Of a stretch of 64,000 nucleotides of DNA, positions 42,548 through 55,288 are shown piece by piece (position 1 is the first letter of the stretch; the number at the start of each line of letters is the position of its first letter). Location: positions 168,707,107-168,771,106 of the forward strand of contig CP136061.1 in assembly GCA_032622095.1 (NCBI GenBank). The letters run 5' to 3'. The DNA comes from Siphonodentalium dalli (lineage: Eukaryota; Mollusca; Scaphopoda; Gadilida; Siphonodentaliidae). The notes beneath the pieces were generated by a model. The model saw only the letters and a program-made list of their open reading frames with translations. It made no database searches and was not told where the DNA came from. The position numbers and the translations under genes were made by a program.

Positions 42548-44244
42548 GTGAGTATATGTTAACATGATTGTATTCTCAGTTTTTTTTATTCATTTCTCTG
42601 AAATTATAAGAAGTTTATGTCCTCAGGTAAATAAATATTTCAAATCAAAAGGGACAACACTTAATCTGCCAAACATTGGTATCAGAGATTTTTCTGCCTA
42701 TTTTGGGAATGGGTCCGGGTTCGTTCGAATTGGGAAAAAGGTGTCTTTACAGACCAAAATTGGGAATTTTCCATGTTTTAGAAAAATTCAATTAATCACT
42801 GTTACACACAAGTAAATAGTACTAATACCGTAATTATCGGTGTATAACGCAACTTAAACACAGGTAACTCAAAGATGGAGTAAAATCCCGGCCCATTGAG
42901 GTCCATTTCTCAGCCTCAGGTAAGTTGAAAATTCACAGATAACAATTAACGGAAGAATTCAAGCCATCCACCAAACTTCGACGGAAAAACGGTTATGAAA
43001 CACCCAAGGATGGATAGGTATCTAGTTGTAATTCAATAAATAAAATAATTAATACCAAATCAATGTGTCAGTGTTATAATTCCCAAATTGAGCTACAAAT
43101 ACGGTACTACCACAAGGAAGAGACAACACGGGTGATTACCGCTCATCGAAGACATATTTAAAAAACGCATGCGTGAGTTCTTTTCACTTCACTGCACTCT
43201 CACATGACAACAATGTAAACAACATGATTAGCAATCACTGAGTGGCAGCCAGCCCACTGTCCAGGGTCCCTCGCTGCCACCCAGCGATTGCTAATCACGA
43301 TGTTCAGGGAAAGTGTGAATAACGTCGGCGGCATCTTTCATGTTCATCCAGACAGCGGTGTCATTGTGAAATGCTGTTTTTACATCACCTACGCAAGCTA
43401 TTAGTTTACTGAATACAGTTCGGGGTGAAATAAATTAAGTTGTTTTAAACTTTATGCAAGTCGTACTCTCGCGGCCGAATAAACGTACCGATATGCTTAT
43501 TTATTTCCTAGAAAAGTAACGTGCTTGTATTTGGGATCCTTACAATCTTTTAGCCTGGAAATTAATAAACTTAAGTCAATAGCAAAAACCGAAACAAAAT
43601 GTGTACATTTTAACTCTTTCACCACCGAATATATGAGGGTAAAATTCCCCAGACCCCAGATTTACAGGACTTAATTAGGATTTGTTTTGTCTTTAGCGCC
43701 AAGCCTAAATACTAATGTTTAGAGGGATCATGGGTATGGCAAACCATATATTGCCATGATCAGCAGTGAATTTATAATCACATGAGGGTCATACATGACC
43801 TTCGGGTGCCGAACTTCCTTGACAACGGTTGCTAGGGAAACACCCGTCATTGAAAAACACTAGATTTTGATAAATTTTCTACTGAATGGCACTCATACAA
43901 TGCTGGCTATTTTTTTTCTTGTGCACACACTGGTGATCACCCTATGGTCAAATTTGAAGAAGTGATTTCATCCTGTTTAAAATATCAGGCAAATGTTGGC
44001 TTGAGGAGGGGAAAGTTCTGTCAATCACAGTCCAAAATCGATCCAAAAACGAAAATAGGCAATGCAAAAATAAATCACCCAGTGATCACATTCAGTGACT
44101 GATAAATAATTGACAATATTGACCAAAATCACTCTAATCGATCTAATTATATCTCACAATCAAAACAAATGAACTTCACACACTAGAAGTCCTTTTATTG
44201 ACGAACTTAGAACACAAACTTCCTCAAAACGAAATCAATTCGAA
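42548..44244. other. Intron with one foldback repeat
   Basis: 43222-43304 is an imperfect hairpin (AACATGATTAGCAATCAC and GATTGCTAATCACGATGTT). The remainder is unassigned; the open frame at 42564-42815 has no domain. Confidence 0.45.
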
Positions 44245-44411
44245 GGTTATAGTACACCAATTATTAAAAATTATCCCCCTTGGTGTGCTGTCACCCACAC
44301 TCAAGTCAGCATAAAATCACATCTGGCAGCTGAATGGTTGATTATGATTGGGATAAAATTAATGCAAAAACAAGAAAAAATCAAAGCCACCATGGAAATA
44401 TTATACCTAGA
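44245..44411. repeat. 167-bp direct repeat, copy 1
   Basis: Matches 45557-45723 over 167 bp with one difference seen (GATTATGATT versus GATTATTATT). Begins GGTTATAGTACACCAATTAT, ends TATTATACCTAGA. Same orientation. Confidence 0.9.
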
Positions 44412-45556
44412 TTAATATTGATACAGAGTGGGTGAAATAATTAACCTGGCATTTAATGGGGGTATGTTTGAAAATTTGGTGATGAATTTTTCTGCGAAAT
44501 TAGGGCAGTATCACAAGTGGTAAATTTAAAGGTGTAAAACCCACATGTATCAATTATTTTTTTTGGGTCAAATTGGGTCCGAAGAGCCATTCTTCAAAAT
44601 TGACTACGATAGAAAGTTCCTGAATTCACAAGGAATCGAGCATAGCCCCGGACGTTAACACTGTCGCCTATGGAGAATAATTGGTGTCCTGTAACCTATA
44701 GCAAGAAATGGTCGTTTTTCAGATTTCTGATCTGGAACACGGCCAGTGCTCATTATCCTCAAAAAAGAAATTGGGAGCTTCAAGCACGCGATACTACAGA
44801 TTATTAAGGCACAGGAGGCGTCAAATAAAATTGAAAATTAACCCTCCCATACCATTTCTGCATCTCGTTGTAAAACCGAAATTTTTCATTTTCGGCCTAT
44901 TGTGGGCCCATGGATGCCCCTTTAATGAATGTGATACCGCCATTTGTGGCACCCGACACTCCAGATGAACGAATAGGCGGATTTGTCCGGATTGAGCAAT
45001 ACGTAGGCGTAAATCAGTGTTTCGTTATGGACCGCACTCTAAGACATGATGAAAAATCGGTTCAGATCTGGTCAAACGAAGCCGAATTGCCCCTTTAAGA
45101 TGATAGTTTGACAATAAAGGACAACCCTGTAAATTTGCAGAATTGGATTAACAATCTAAAGCGCCCAATTTTCCGCCAATAAATGCATTCTTGTGACGGG
45201 CAAAATTGGGTTTTCTGTCAAATTTTCTCAAAAATTTGGTAGGTACACCCAATGTGAACTCCAAGTGCGCCCAATTCGCCTGTGACATATTTTCTGGAAG
45301 TGATATCTACAAGCTATCAGATCGTCCACATGTATGTACGTCGTCATTGTTTACTTTGCCAGAATGCGGCTTTAGTAAGAAAAAATCACATTCAAATCAA
45401 GATATATTTTTAGCACATTTAGATATGGGTGGTGGCAGAAGAGGGTTAATGAAGTAAGAACACAGACATGTTTCGAATCAAAGTTCTTTATTTTGACGTC
45501 GGTTTATAAATGGCCACATTTTAATATCGTTTGGACTACTTTATTATCTCACTATA
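44412..45556. other. 1.1-kb segment between the 167-bp direct repeats
   Basis: No domain recognised in the open frames at 44708-44968, 44910-45098 or 45206-45457. Phrases such as AAATTGGGT, GCGCCCAATT and TGCCCCTTTAA suggest an old repeat. It is bounded by direct repeats and lies at the 3' side of the Ngaro-like remnant. Confidence 0.4.
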
Positions 45557-45723
45557 GGTTATAGTACACCAATTATTAAAAATTATCCCCCTTGGTGTGC
45601 TGTCACCCACACTCAAGTCAGCATAAAATCACATCTGGCAGCTGAATGGTTGATTATTATTGGGATAAAATTAATGCAAAAACAAGAAAAAATCAAAGCC
45701 ACCATGGAAATATTATACCTAGA
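45557..45723. repeat. 167-bp direct repeat, copy 2, abutting truncated RNase H
   Basis: Near-identical to 44245-44411. Its right border (45723) is exactly where recognisable Ngaro RNase H coding stops, so the repeat either inserted into the element or marks the edge of an internal deletion. Confidence 0.9.
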
Positions 45724-46320
45724 CCATGACCCTGTCACATCAGAACCGAGCACCCCTTCCGAATACCCACCGTATCCGAAACTTGATGCATCGGTAAACA
45801 CACTTCCAGTGTTATCTGGACTTGCCAAGTCCTGACCATTCAACGACTGAATGTTTTCCCGCCAAAACCTCAACTCCGCTGAGGCCTCCTGCCCAACGGG
45901 CACCAACGCGTCCCAACTAGCTCTGTAAGCTAACGTGCCGTATATGTATCAACTCTTCAGTCTAACCACGCTATCCACCGCGCCGTGCATCGATAATAAC
46001 TGATGGCCGCTAGCGCTTGCACTTTCGCGAAACCGTTTTTTCCAATAATCAATTTCTCTATGCTGATTATTGCCCCTATGAAACGGCGAACCCTTTCCTC
46101 CGACACAGATACTCTTCCTGAGTCCGTGTCCCAATCCAAACCGAGCCACTTGATCTGCGAAATTGGAATCCAAATGCATTTCTTATAAGAAATAAGAAAC
46201 CCCAAACTTATCAAGTCATTCTTGACAATTCTACTCAATTCCATCGCCCTCTGGACCCTTTGGCTCCCCCTAAACCATCGTCCAAATACATGACAACTTT
46301 GTGACCTTGTGACCTCCAAA
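45724..46320 (-). pseudogene. Ngaro RT connection and start of RNase H
   Basis: Minus-strand frame 46319-45957 reads LISYKKCIWIPISQIKWLGL, a thumb/connection block, and ends near ISYYRCTARWIAWLD. After a break, 45906-45726 has FWRENIQSLNG and VFTDASSFGYGGYSEG, the first RNase H Asp with its glycine-rich turn. It then stops at the 167-bp repeat, so the rest of RNase H is missing. Confidence 0.75.
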
Positions 46321-46800
46321 ATTTAGTGACTACTCTCATTAATTTTGTTAAAATGTGAGCAGCTACTGAAATTCCAAACGGAAGAACATTATACACATAA
46401 TAATCTGTTCTACCTGACGAAACCGACGTCCATGCGAACCCCAGATATGTTATGTATGATTCACGTATCTCTATTATATGGTAAGCACTTTTCAAATCAA
46501 AAGTAAACATCAAATCTCCTTTCGAAAATAATTCCCTAGCTACCTCCCCGTTCTCCAAACGAAATTTAAACTTTGCGAGATTTTGATTTATGTGGCGGCA
46601 ATCCAGTACCAATCGCTTTTTTCCGTCCCTATTACAAGCAACCGTTAAAGGATTTACTACTTCCGGTTTTTCCGATACCCTTGAAATGCAATCTAAACTG
46701 ATCAGTTTACCGATTTCTTCCGAAACGAAATCTTTATTTTGCAAAGCCGATCTATTGTTCTTCATCTCGGAAGTCTGGGGTATACTTATAAAAGGCAGTT
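46235..46800 (-). pseudogene. Ngaro reverse transcriptase
   Basis: Minus-strand frame 46765-46235: NKDFVSEEIGKLISLDCISR, KKRLVLDCRHINQNLAKFKF, LMFTFDLKSAYHIIEI (motif A Asp), YYVYNVLPFGISVAAHILTK (motif B) and KVVMYLDDGLGG (catalytic motif C, about 46285). All RT motifs are intact in this frame. The region upstream to 47112 has stops, so the polyprotein is not continuous. A frameshift follows motif C into the 46319-45957 frame. Confidence 0.85.
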
Positions 46801-47111
46801 TGTAGCCCTCGCTAACGATTCATTTTATGTAATCCGACGCCCCTAAATGCTCCCACCGAGCGTAACATTCCTTCAATCGCCCCCTTGGGCTTGCGAGCTA
46901 TGATACTCGACGCGATCTATTCCGATCTGCCGACCGACCTTCGCGTTACATGGCCTCTGACCAATTTCCATTTTGTCTGAAACTCTGGCTGTAAGCTCTC
47001 CGTCAAGCAAGCACCCAGTGCTTTTACTTAAACACCCTGAACTGAGGGCTTCCGATATTAACTCGCTTTCCGCGTTGACGACAGTGCTCCGAGTTGAAGC
47101 GACTCCTTTGT

Positions 47112-48125
47112 TTACACAAGCTTTTGCTTTGTCCCTGAATTACCAACGCTGTAAACATCTACAGTCATGCCTGACTGCACGCCTACCGATTCCGATTTAC
47201 CCACGATTGATCCGTTATGCGTCTCAACCACTACCGCTTCTGGTATAATACGACAACCCGTGTTATCTGAATTACTGTTGGAATGAATTTTTTTTAGCAT
47301 ATTCATTTCCTCGCCGCTGACCGACCGCCGCTCGACAATGCTATCTTTTGTCGATTCGCCTGAATTACACACCGTGTGTTTATATTTCAATGGTCGTGCT
47401 AGCGCTGCTTCTTTCGAACCGGTGTTATTGTTCTCGCTCGCGAACTCGCTTCGCGGTAACCCCTGCCCAACTAAACTAAGATATATTGTACTTATCTTTT
47501 GGTTTGTGGCAGCTGAGAACCTCTTGTCACATTCGTTTTTCCAGTGCCCTGGAACCCCACATGCAAAGCAAAGCCCTCGCTTCCTGCTAGGCTGTTTAAC
47601 CCCTCCGCTAACCGCTGCTGGGTTATGAGACGCAGTTGTCGCCGAAGAAACTGAACTTCTGGAAATTTTTCTCTTCTTCGACGCTTTCTGCTGTGCCCTC
47701 GCATCTGCTTTGTGTATTCGCTTCTCGTCTTCCGAATCAGAAGCCAGCTGATTGCCCTCGTATTCTGCTATGACTCGCCATGCCAATTCTGATGAATCTG
47801 CCAATTTAATCAGCTTCTGTCTGTGACTGAGCAAGTCTATACCTGACTTAAGTGCATCTGAAGCTGCATCGGTAGCTTCGCTCAGTTCCGCTGATGCGAG
47901 ATGCTTTTGGGCATCTCATATCTTCCCCATGACTTTGTTATTCAGGTTATGTTGTTCTTCATGTGCCGTTTTCTTGAATTTGAACGTTTCTTGAGGCGGC
48001 ACTGCTGCTTCCTCCCACGGTGCAGTTCCGGCAACTAGCCCATTTTTGTGAAAACACAGCAATATTTGGAAAACTTGATGACCGAACCGTCGTTCGCTAG
48101 AAAGTGACAATCTCGCATTGAACAC
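47112..48125 (-). pseudogene. Ngaro gag-like protein with CCHC knuckle
   Basis: Minus strand. The first segment (48125-47916) includes FGHQVFQILLCFHKNGLVAG and HEEQHNLNNKVMGKI, then a stop. The second (47834-47112) starts LSHRQKLIKLADSSELAWRV and EYEGNQLASDSEDEKRIHKA, then a Lys/Arg-rich nuclear-localisation-like stretch and a zinc knuckle CFACGVPGHWKNEC (CX2CX4HX4C, about 47580-47540). The RQKLI..AD.SE.GW..V.EY pattern and the knuckle are usual for Ngaro gag. A stop near 47914 splits it. Confidence 0.75.
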
Positions 48126-49492
48126 GTGACATGCGAAATCAGAAACTCATCTCTGATTGGCCCTCACTGTCACGTGATCAGTGAACAACTTTACTATCCC
48201 CGCCCATTTATTAACCCGTATCGTTCAAGACAAATGTTTTTCGCTATACTGCGAAACTCGAAAAAATATTATTCTCATTGACTTGGTCGTTGTACAGAAC
48301 AATATGTACCTATCTACTTAACAAGCTGTTTGTGTCATTTCGATAACCCTCTGCCCAGAAGTCACACCTCGTCCTGTCTCTACTTCAACTCCAATCTGGA
48401 TTCTCACTAACCTCTGTCCTTTTGTGTATGAAACTTTCCACAAGAGAGGTTTTCTTACACCTCAACTGAGTGCGTTGTTACGTAATGGGAAACTTTAGTG
48501 TCAATTTGGCAAAAAATGGCCATATTTTTGACATTTGGTAGAAAATTGCCCAAAGTTTTGAGTTTTTGATGATCAAAATCTATTCCAACTGAAGGCTCTC
48601 CCCTTCTCGCAATGTTCCCTTGTGATTTCCCCTGGTTAACAGCAAAGTTGGTGCCAAGAAGTTCGGAACGAAAATTTCCTCTTTTTGGCGGCCATCTTTT
48701 TTGATGCTCGATAAAAAAATTTACTCAAGGCTGACAGAAGTCCAGCCGATTGCATATTGATCTGGGATGGTTATACAACCAGAAACCACTTAGAAAAAAA
48801 CTTTATAGGCTAAAAAAGCCTAATATTTGACTTTGGCTGCCAGACTGGTCCTGCTTTATATGTATACTTTCAGCATTAACAATTTAGTAGTAATTCCATA
48901 TTTTTTTCATGAATCCTAATATGGTAAATAAAGAGCGTCTACAGACCTGTGAAAATATAAATGGAAAATTACATGAAAATCTCCAGTGCAAAAGTTATAA
49001 ATACGCGAAGCAGTCATAACATTTTAACTGACAATTAAGTGTGTGCATGGGCTTTACTGTATATTAATTTTGTTTTCTGTAATTACTACTAATTATAGGC
49101 TGCATTGCTTAGTTCAATAAGTTGAACATAGCCTAATTATGTTCTAACAGTGACAGTGTCGAATTTCACAATTGCATCATCAAGGTCAAGGTAGTTACCA
49201 ACCGGCCTGTGTCACGATGCGATTTATTTTTAGTATATTTTGTCATCTTTTTCAAAAAGATGTCTTGCTAACTTTTATTTAGTTTGATATCTCAAATGCA
49301 CGATGGGAAAGTACTTTATCGACATTAATAGCCATTCCATCTTTATCCAATGACTTGACAATATTATGTCCTATATGATGGGCATGATCGACGCATCGAA
49401 ATGTGCAGAGATCTATCGATCATAACTGGGTCAAGTTCGAACATGCATGAGGTTCTCGGAGGGGTAAACATTTTTGTCGGCGCTGATTATTT
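48126..49492. other. Intron, nothing recognised
   Basis: The first 300 bases may include the 5' terminal repeat of the Ngaro-like remnant (GC-richer up to about 48250), but no matching repeat was seen on its other side. The rest is unassigned. Confidence 0.4.
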
Positions 49493-50993
49493 GTCCCCCG
49501 AAAAATTTATTTTTGGGGGACTATTGTAATCAGCTGCGTCTGTCCGGTCCGTCCGTGCGGACGGACGAACAAATGGGTAGATATGTGGCTCCGACCTATG
49601 TGGCTAGAAATGGTAATGTGGCTTTAGTTTTTATGTGGCTTCTCAAGTAGCCATAAAATTTTATGTGGCTATCAAGTAGTAGATAGTGATAAAACTCCAG
49701 ATTATGGATTCATAACATGTTGGAATTATAGCAGAAGAAGCTGATTAAAACTCAAAAACTTGCACACAGCAACTGGGACAGTGGAATAGGAGAAACTGAC
49801 AGGTCCGTGATTGGGTGGCTAGCCACATAAATGTCCGTCAGTGTCCGACATCTCCTATTGACAGGTCATGGATGTCTAAATCTATGGACTTTTGTTTCCA
49901 AATTTTGAGTGACTACAAAATTAAATAAGCTGATTAGGCCAAATAGATCAGTTTTGAACGTCCATCTGAAAGCTGTTACGTGGCTAGACATGCAACGGAA
50001 GTTATGCACATAAATATCCATTTTACACAATCTTAGCCACATAAGTAGTCATTTATAGTAAACACGTCCGTCCATCCGTCCGTCCGTCCGGAGTTATAAC
50101 TCCAGTAATGATCATCCGATTTGATTGAAACTTGGTATGTAGGTGTCTCAAACACAAGTGCTCTGCAATTCTGGGTTTGATCCGATGTTCTTTTATGGAG
50201 TTATTACCCTTTTTTCAACTTTTTTTAACTTTTTTTTTACTTAATAGAAAATTTCTCACTTTTTCGGTTTCCTAATGATATCTCAAGTTTGGATTATTTA
50301 ATTGCAAATACCGTTTTTAAGTGGATCTGTCATATCAAGATACAGGTTGAGTTCAAATTTGAGTTTGATCCGATTATTTTTCCTGGAGTTATGGACTTTT
50401 TTTTACTTAGAAAATTAAATTTGTCTTCTTCAAGTTTGGACTGTTCAATTGAAAACTTCGTTTTTTTGTGAGTCAATGATATCAAAATACAGGTCAAGTT
50501 CGAATTGAGTTTGATCCGATGATTTTTCTCAGAGTTATGGGCTTTTCGACTTAGAAAATTCAATTTTTCTTGTTTTTTCTTTGGTTCCGGATGATAACTC
50601 AAGTTTGGATTGGAAATTCTGTTTTTTTGTGGGTTGTTCATATTAAAATACAGGTCAAGTTCGAATTTGAGTTTGATCCAATGATTTTTCTCAGAGTTAT
50701 GGATCTTTCGACTTGGAATTTAAAAAAAAAAAAATTCTGTATGAGGGTACCTTCATGGTGTAATCAACTCCTCCTACAGTTTTGATCGTAGATATTTGAA
50801 ACTTCAGAGTATTGTTACCCACATATTGGAGATGTGCAACATGTATATATATATGATGGAAAAATGATTTCTTTACGGAATTATTAACCCTTTCGACTTA
50901 GAACATTTCAACATTTTTTTTTATTTCTTTAACAAAGCGGCATCGACTTGCCTCATTTTCGGGGGACACTGTGGTCGGCTGACCTTTTATTTG
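49493..50993 (+). mobile_element. Helentron/HINE-like family 3 element
   Basis: 5' palindrome GTCCCCCGAAAAATTTATTT-TTGGGGGAC, then CTGTCCGGTCCGTCCGTG. At about 49555-50065 another sequence rich in ATGTGGCT interrupts the GTCC tract (GTCC-type repeats on both sides, the left one partly inverted). Monomers of about 125 bp follow, with TCAAGTTTGGAT, ATACAGGTCAAGTTCGAATT and GAGTTTGATCCGATGATTTT plus GAGTTATGG. The 3' end TCGGGGGACACTGTGGTCGGCTGACC has the inverted 5' terminus and a GGTCGGCTGACC hairpin. Confidence 0.6.
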
Positions 50994-52385
50994 TTCTTGT
51001 GTGATTACTAAAGTTCACATTCACTGCGCACTATAACTTAGATAGCCTCCAGCAAATTCGCCAAATTGTGACATGAAAAATGAAAGAATTGACTGTGTTA
51101 TGTTTTATTTGAATTGCTTGTGTCAGTAGGCGGCGAGGCGAACACGTGCAAGACGTGCCATTTTCAAAAATAAAGATTCAGTGCATTTTAAGAATTATCT
51201 TGTCAATGTTTAATACATTGAGTATGATTGAGAAAAAAAATACACTCGGAGAAATTATATCTATTGGCCATAATTTTGAGAACAAATTTATTCTTGAATG
51301 ATGAATCGAAATCCTGGCAGCACGAATTGTTTACTAGACACTGATGGTGCCAAAAAATAGGTGCAAATCAGGTGGGGGAAAATCAGCAGAACAATATAGT
51401 TCTCAAATATTGTTTAAAGAAAGCTACATGCGATTGAAAATCAACTATTTGAAGCCAATATGTAGTAATTATCGTAATCTTATGGCATTTATTTCACATG
51501 TTTGGTAATTTATTCGATTTTTATGAAATATATATTGGATTTTTTTCTCATGATCACTTTGGACCAGTCTATTGCTAGTGTTGAAGGGATACTACCTTTA
51601 TGAAACTATTCCTTTTTATTTGTCCTTCATAGCGCGTCTAGGAGATATGTGATATATGTATAATTTGCAAAAATAATTCAATGGACAATTTAATAACTTC
51701 AAATAAAAACTTGAAACATGTAGAGCTTTAATTCTTTTAAACAAGCTTCCACCCCAATAAAAATGTGCTCACGAAGGAAGCTGTGGACGAATCCAAAAGT
51801 AATGACAACACATTGAACCGGAAACAGAAACAAATATATAAACAAAACAACATGCTTGATTCATCGATTATCAAAACAGACATTATTTTTGGGTAAATTA
51901 TCAGAAAGTTATCGGTAATACGCTATATCACTTTCGGTCTTTTATCGGGAAATATTCGGGAACTCAGCGTGTTATCGGAATATTTAGATGCGGTATCGGA
52001 ATATTTTCGGAAATCGCAACCGCTCTATCGGAATCTATCGGGGGAAAGTTAGAAGATAGTTTTTGAGTTATCGGTATATTTATCGGGATCCCAATAGTAG
52101 TTGTGAGATGATGCCTAACTATCGAAAAAATACAAATAAAAATTTTCACCAAGGTCCGAACACATTTGGTTGACTGAAGAAGGGTGCAAAATTTGTAATG
52201 TTTTTCATTGTTGCCGATTCAAATTTTTTTTACTGTTAGGTATATATAGGACTTTATACTGATGATCATAAAACTAGTAGGAAACCTGATAGAGATAGAA
52301 TCCTCCTGCTAGCTATGCTCCGGACGTTCCTCAAGTAGTAAAATGTCACAAATTGATTGTATGTATTACTAGCAGGGTTACCCGG
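50994..52385. other. Intron with a TATCGG-rich patch
   Basis: 51895-52095 repeats TATCGG(A/G)ATATT and TCGGAAT-type words about ten times, similar to the TCGGAG-rich parts of the TIR family at 17-24 kb. The rest is unassigned. Confidence 0.4.
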
Positions 52386-53793
52386 CGTTGCCCAGGTTAA
52401 AGTGATGTGAAACCCTCTGTGGATATTTGGTGGGAATAGAGAATACCCTTGCTCTCAAAGTGGTACACGTATTCTCATAAATTGTATATCCAAATGGCAT
52501 CACAAAACATGATTCTTATAAGTAGTGGCTCACCTTGTCAGGTCAGAACAATTATCATTTTGTTTATCGCGTTTAATCCGTCCCACCAATAAAGAAGGAT
52601 TTATTTATTTACAACTGCGTATACTTCAGACGTTATAGAATGAAACATGAACATCATAAACATATTAGTTCGAAGAAAAAAAAAAGACAATTGTGTTTTA
52701 CATAGAGATGTATCTGCAATCAATCAATCAATCTAGTTTATCATATCTTCATGAAGATACAGATGTTTTAAAGATATGTCCAGGTGCTCCTCTGTTCTGG
52801 TGCTATATACTGGCTAATCATTTTCAGTTTAAAAGAATTGATGTTATACATGTATAGCAACTACATGTGTCCGACACAGCGAGATTTTGAGTTGTTTATG
52901 TTAGGCGATGAGTCTGTTCTAAAATAAATTGAAATAAATCCTCTGTATCGGGCAGATATACCCTTGTCAGATGTCAATATTGGATGATTCCGAAATGTCA
53001 TGTGCTACGGACTGCGTTTTACTTTATCTCAGAAGTAACCATATTTGACTGCACACTGTGACCACTATTTTTGAACAGGCCTGCTCTACATTTCCATATC
53101 TCTTGGCAATTGTAACTTTTTTTGTGGAAACTATATTGAATGGGACAGACTCAATCGTGTTATAATATATACATGAGTTATTCTAATATTCAATCCTCTG
53201 ACGATTCAAGGTCCCTCAGTTTGAATGAATATATGTATCTCTTAAATATATTGATATAAATATACTTTTAATGCTTTCTTCTATGTATCTGTGTTGCTAG
53301 AACATTATCGGAATGTCCTGATTTCCATCCCCATATAAACATGACAGTTGAGAAGATATATATATATATATTCAAGTGACTTTATATAATTCGGTCACCA
53401 TTTGTCGAGATTGTAAAATTGGAATGCCAAAAACTCCTTAGAACGACATGGAGATGACCTGGGAGATGACTATATATAACTTTGTTGGATATCGGCGAAT
53501 TGAACAATCTTATAAATGCTAGTGAATCTTCTCTCGCCATCCATGACCCAAACGACCCCAAATGTGATTTAATTCATCATATCATTAGAGAAGAACATGC
53601 ATGAATTTGGTAGAATCAGTGCTAATTATATTTGTATCAACTTTGGTGCAACTCCCCTCATGCATGACTTGAACCACGTCACTTTTGTCATATTTAAGCC
53701 ACGTCTATTAGACTCATACATGCATTACATAATGGAGATTTTATATAAGTTTGGTAGTAATCGGCAACTAAACAAATTCTTATCATAGTTATT

Positions 53794-53837
<44 letters not shown>

Positions 53838-54990
53838 ATCTCACCCAAACGGCACCAATTTTGGATCTTTAAATCGCACGTTTTTATATATTCCCTCTTA
53901 TCGCGGAAAAGAATAATATCCTGACACCAACAACTTCACTTTAGAAAATTTTAACCTGCAAGTTACCCCTGTTAGACCGCCTTGGTGCCATCTCGATTGT
54001 ACCCTTAAAGTTATATATAGAAAACAGACATATATTCGCAAATATTTGATTCATTGTATCATTTGAGAAGAACGTGTATGAGTTTGATGGTAATTGACAC
54101 TAAACATATTTTTATAAGTTTTTGGTGACCCTCCCGTCCCTATCTCTGACTCAAGCGGCGCCAATTTTGACATCATTAAACCACACACTTAGACTCATTA
54201 TAGAGATGAATATATATACAATTTATGAAAATTGGCGAGTATACAAATTCGTATCAAATTTAGGGCCACCATTGCATATCTCTCACCCAAAAGGCACCAA
54301 TTTGGCGCATTTTAATAAGCCACACGATTAGATTATTCGTATCACGGAGAAGAATATGTATCAATCAGGTGGAAATCGGCGCTAAACATATTGTTTATCA
54401 ATATTTGTGTCCCTCTCATCCTCTAGGCACCCCTGACTCGAATTGCCCCACTTTTGACATCTTTAAACCACACAATTAGAGATTATTGTTTGTAAGTTTG
54501 GTGCTAATCCGCGACTAAACAATTGTTTATCAAATTTAATGCCCACAAATCTCTCATCCCAACGACACCAATTTGGCGTCTTTAAATCACACAATAAAAT
54601 TCCTTGTATCATGGAGAAGATCTCAGAAGAATGTGCATCAATTTGGTGGAATTTGGCGCAAAAATTATTTAAATACAATTTTGGTACCCCTCTCCCCTTC
54701 CGGGCATCCCTGACGCGAATGTCGCGGCTTTTGACATATTTAAACCACACCATTAGATTTCTCATGTTATGGGGATGATTATATATAAGTTTGGTGGCAA
54801 TAGGCGACAATTTTTTTTTTCTGCCCATCCCCATTTTCTGCCCCTGACAACAACGGCGTCACTTTAGAAAATTCTAACCCTCGCCATTATCTTTCTCGTA
54901 AAAAGTTACCCCTATTAGACCCCGTTTGTGCCATATAGGTGGTCCCCTGTGAATTTCTATAGAACACAGACAGACATTCGCAAATATAGA
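52386..54990 (+). repeat. Satellite-like dispersed element starting CAGGGTTACCCGGCG
   Basis: Starts CTAGCAGGGTTACCCGGCGT and ends ACACAGACAGACATTCGCAA, ATATAGATATAGATA, the same start/end logic as the composite repeat at 37330-38220. Between 53480 and 54840 there are about eight diverged units of roughly 165 bp with ACCCAAACGGCACCAATTTT, ATCTTTAAACCACAC, ATTAGA...ATCATGGAGAAGA, TATAAGTTTGGTGG and GGCGCTAAACA. Open frames within (54463-54834, 54539-54778) follow the unit and are not genes. Confidence 0.55.
53795..53834 (+). repeat. Homopolymer run of 40 C
   Basis: Uninterrupted C tract inside a satellite unit, at the place where other units have a short ACCCCTC or ACCCTCCC. A real expansion or partly an assembly/sequencing length error. 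Confidence 0.9.
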
Positions 54991-55128
54991 TATAGATACC
55001 AGAAAATTTGAAATTAAATTAATATTAATTGATAGATGTGTTTCCGGACAGAGGTCTTTGATTCATATTTATTATTTTATACCCAGGAAACTATTTAAAA
55101 CTTGTTTATAGGAAAAGATAGACCATCA

Positions 55129-55288
55129 TTAACCCTTCCATGACTGGAGCTTCCTGAAATTTTGCGAAAACCCTGTGCCAATGCATTCTCTTATATATTG
55201 CTTAACAATATTCACCTTGACCATGTAAAGCCAGTGCCATAGGATCTTTAATGCTGCATCAGCACAGCTCCTATCATGAAAGGGTTAA
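55129..55288. mobile_element. piggyBac-like MITE, about 160 bp
   Basis: TTAA-bounded with TTAACCCTTCCATGA at the left and TCATGAAAGGGTTAA at the right. Internal CAGTGCCATAGGATC and CTGTGCCAATGCATTC. Non-coding. Confidence 0.75.

Larger units (their letters stand above)
45724..48125 (-). mobile_element. Ngaro-like DIRS-order retrotransposon remnant
   Basis: Minus-strand order gag, RT, RNase H, with the tyrosine recombinase missing. Gag and RT wording differ clearly from the DIRS1-like copy at 29-34 kb and resemble Ngaro elements of fish and marine invertebrates. Base composition is noticeably richer in GC than its flanks. Frames are interrupted at about 47914, 47110-46770 and 45960-45910. Truncated at 45723 beside a 167-bp repeat. 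Confidence 0.75.

Noticed and set aside
44708-44968. Possible exon after a TTTTTCAG acceptor
   Set aside because: No donor with a consistent phase, and the peptide is unlike any family recognised.
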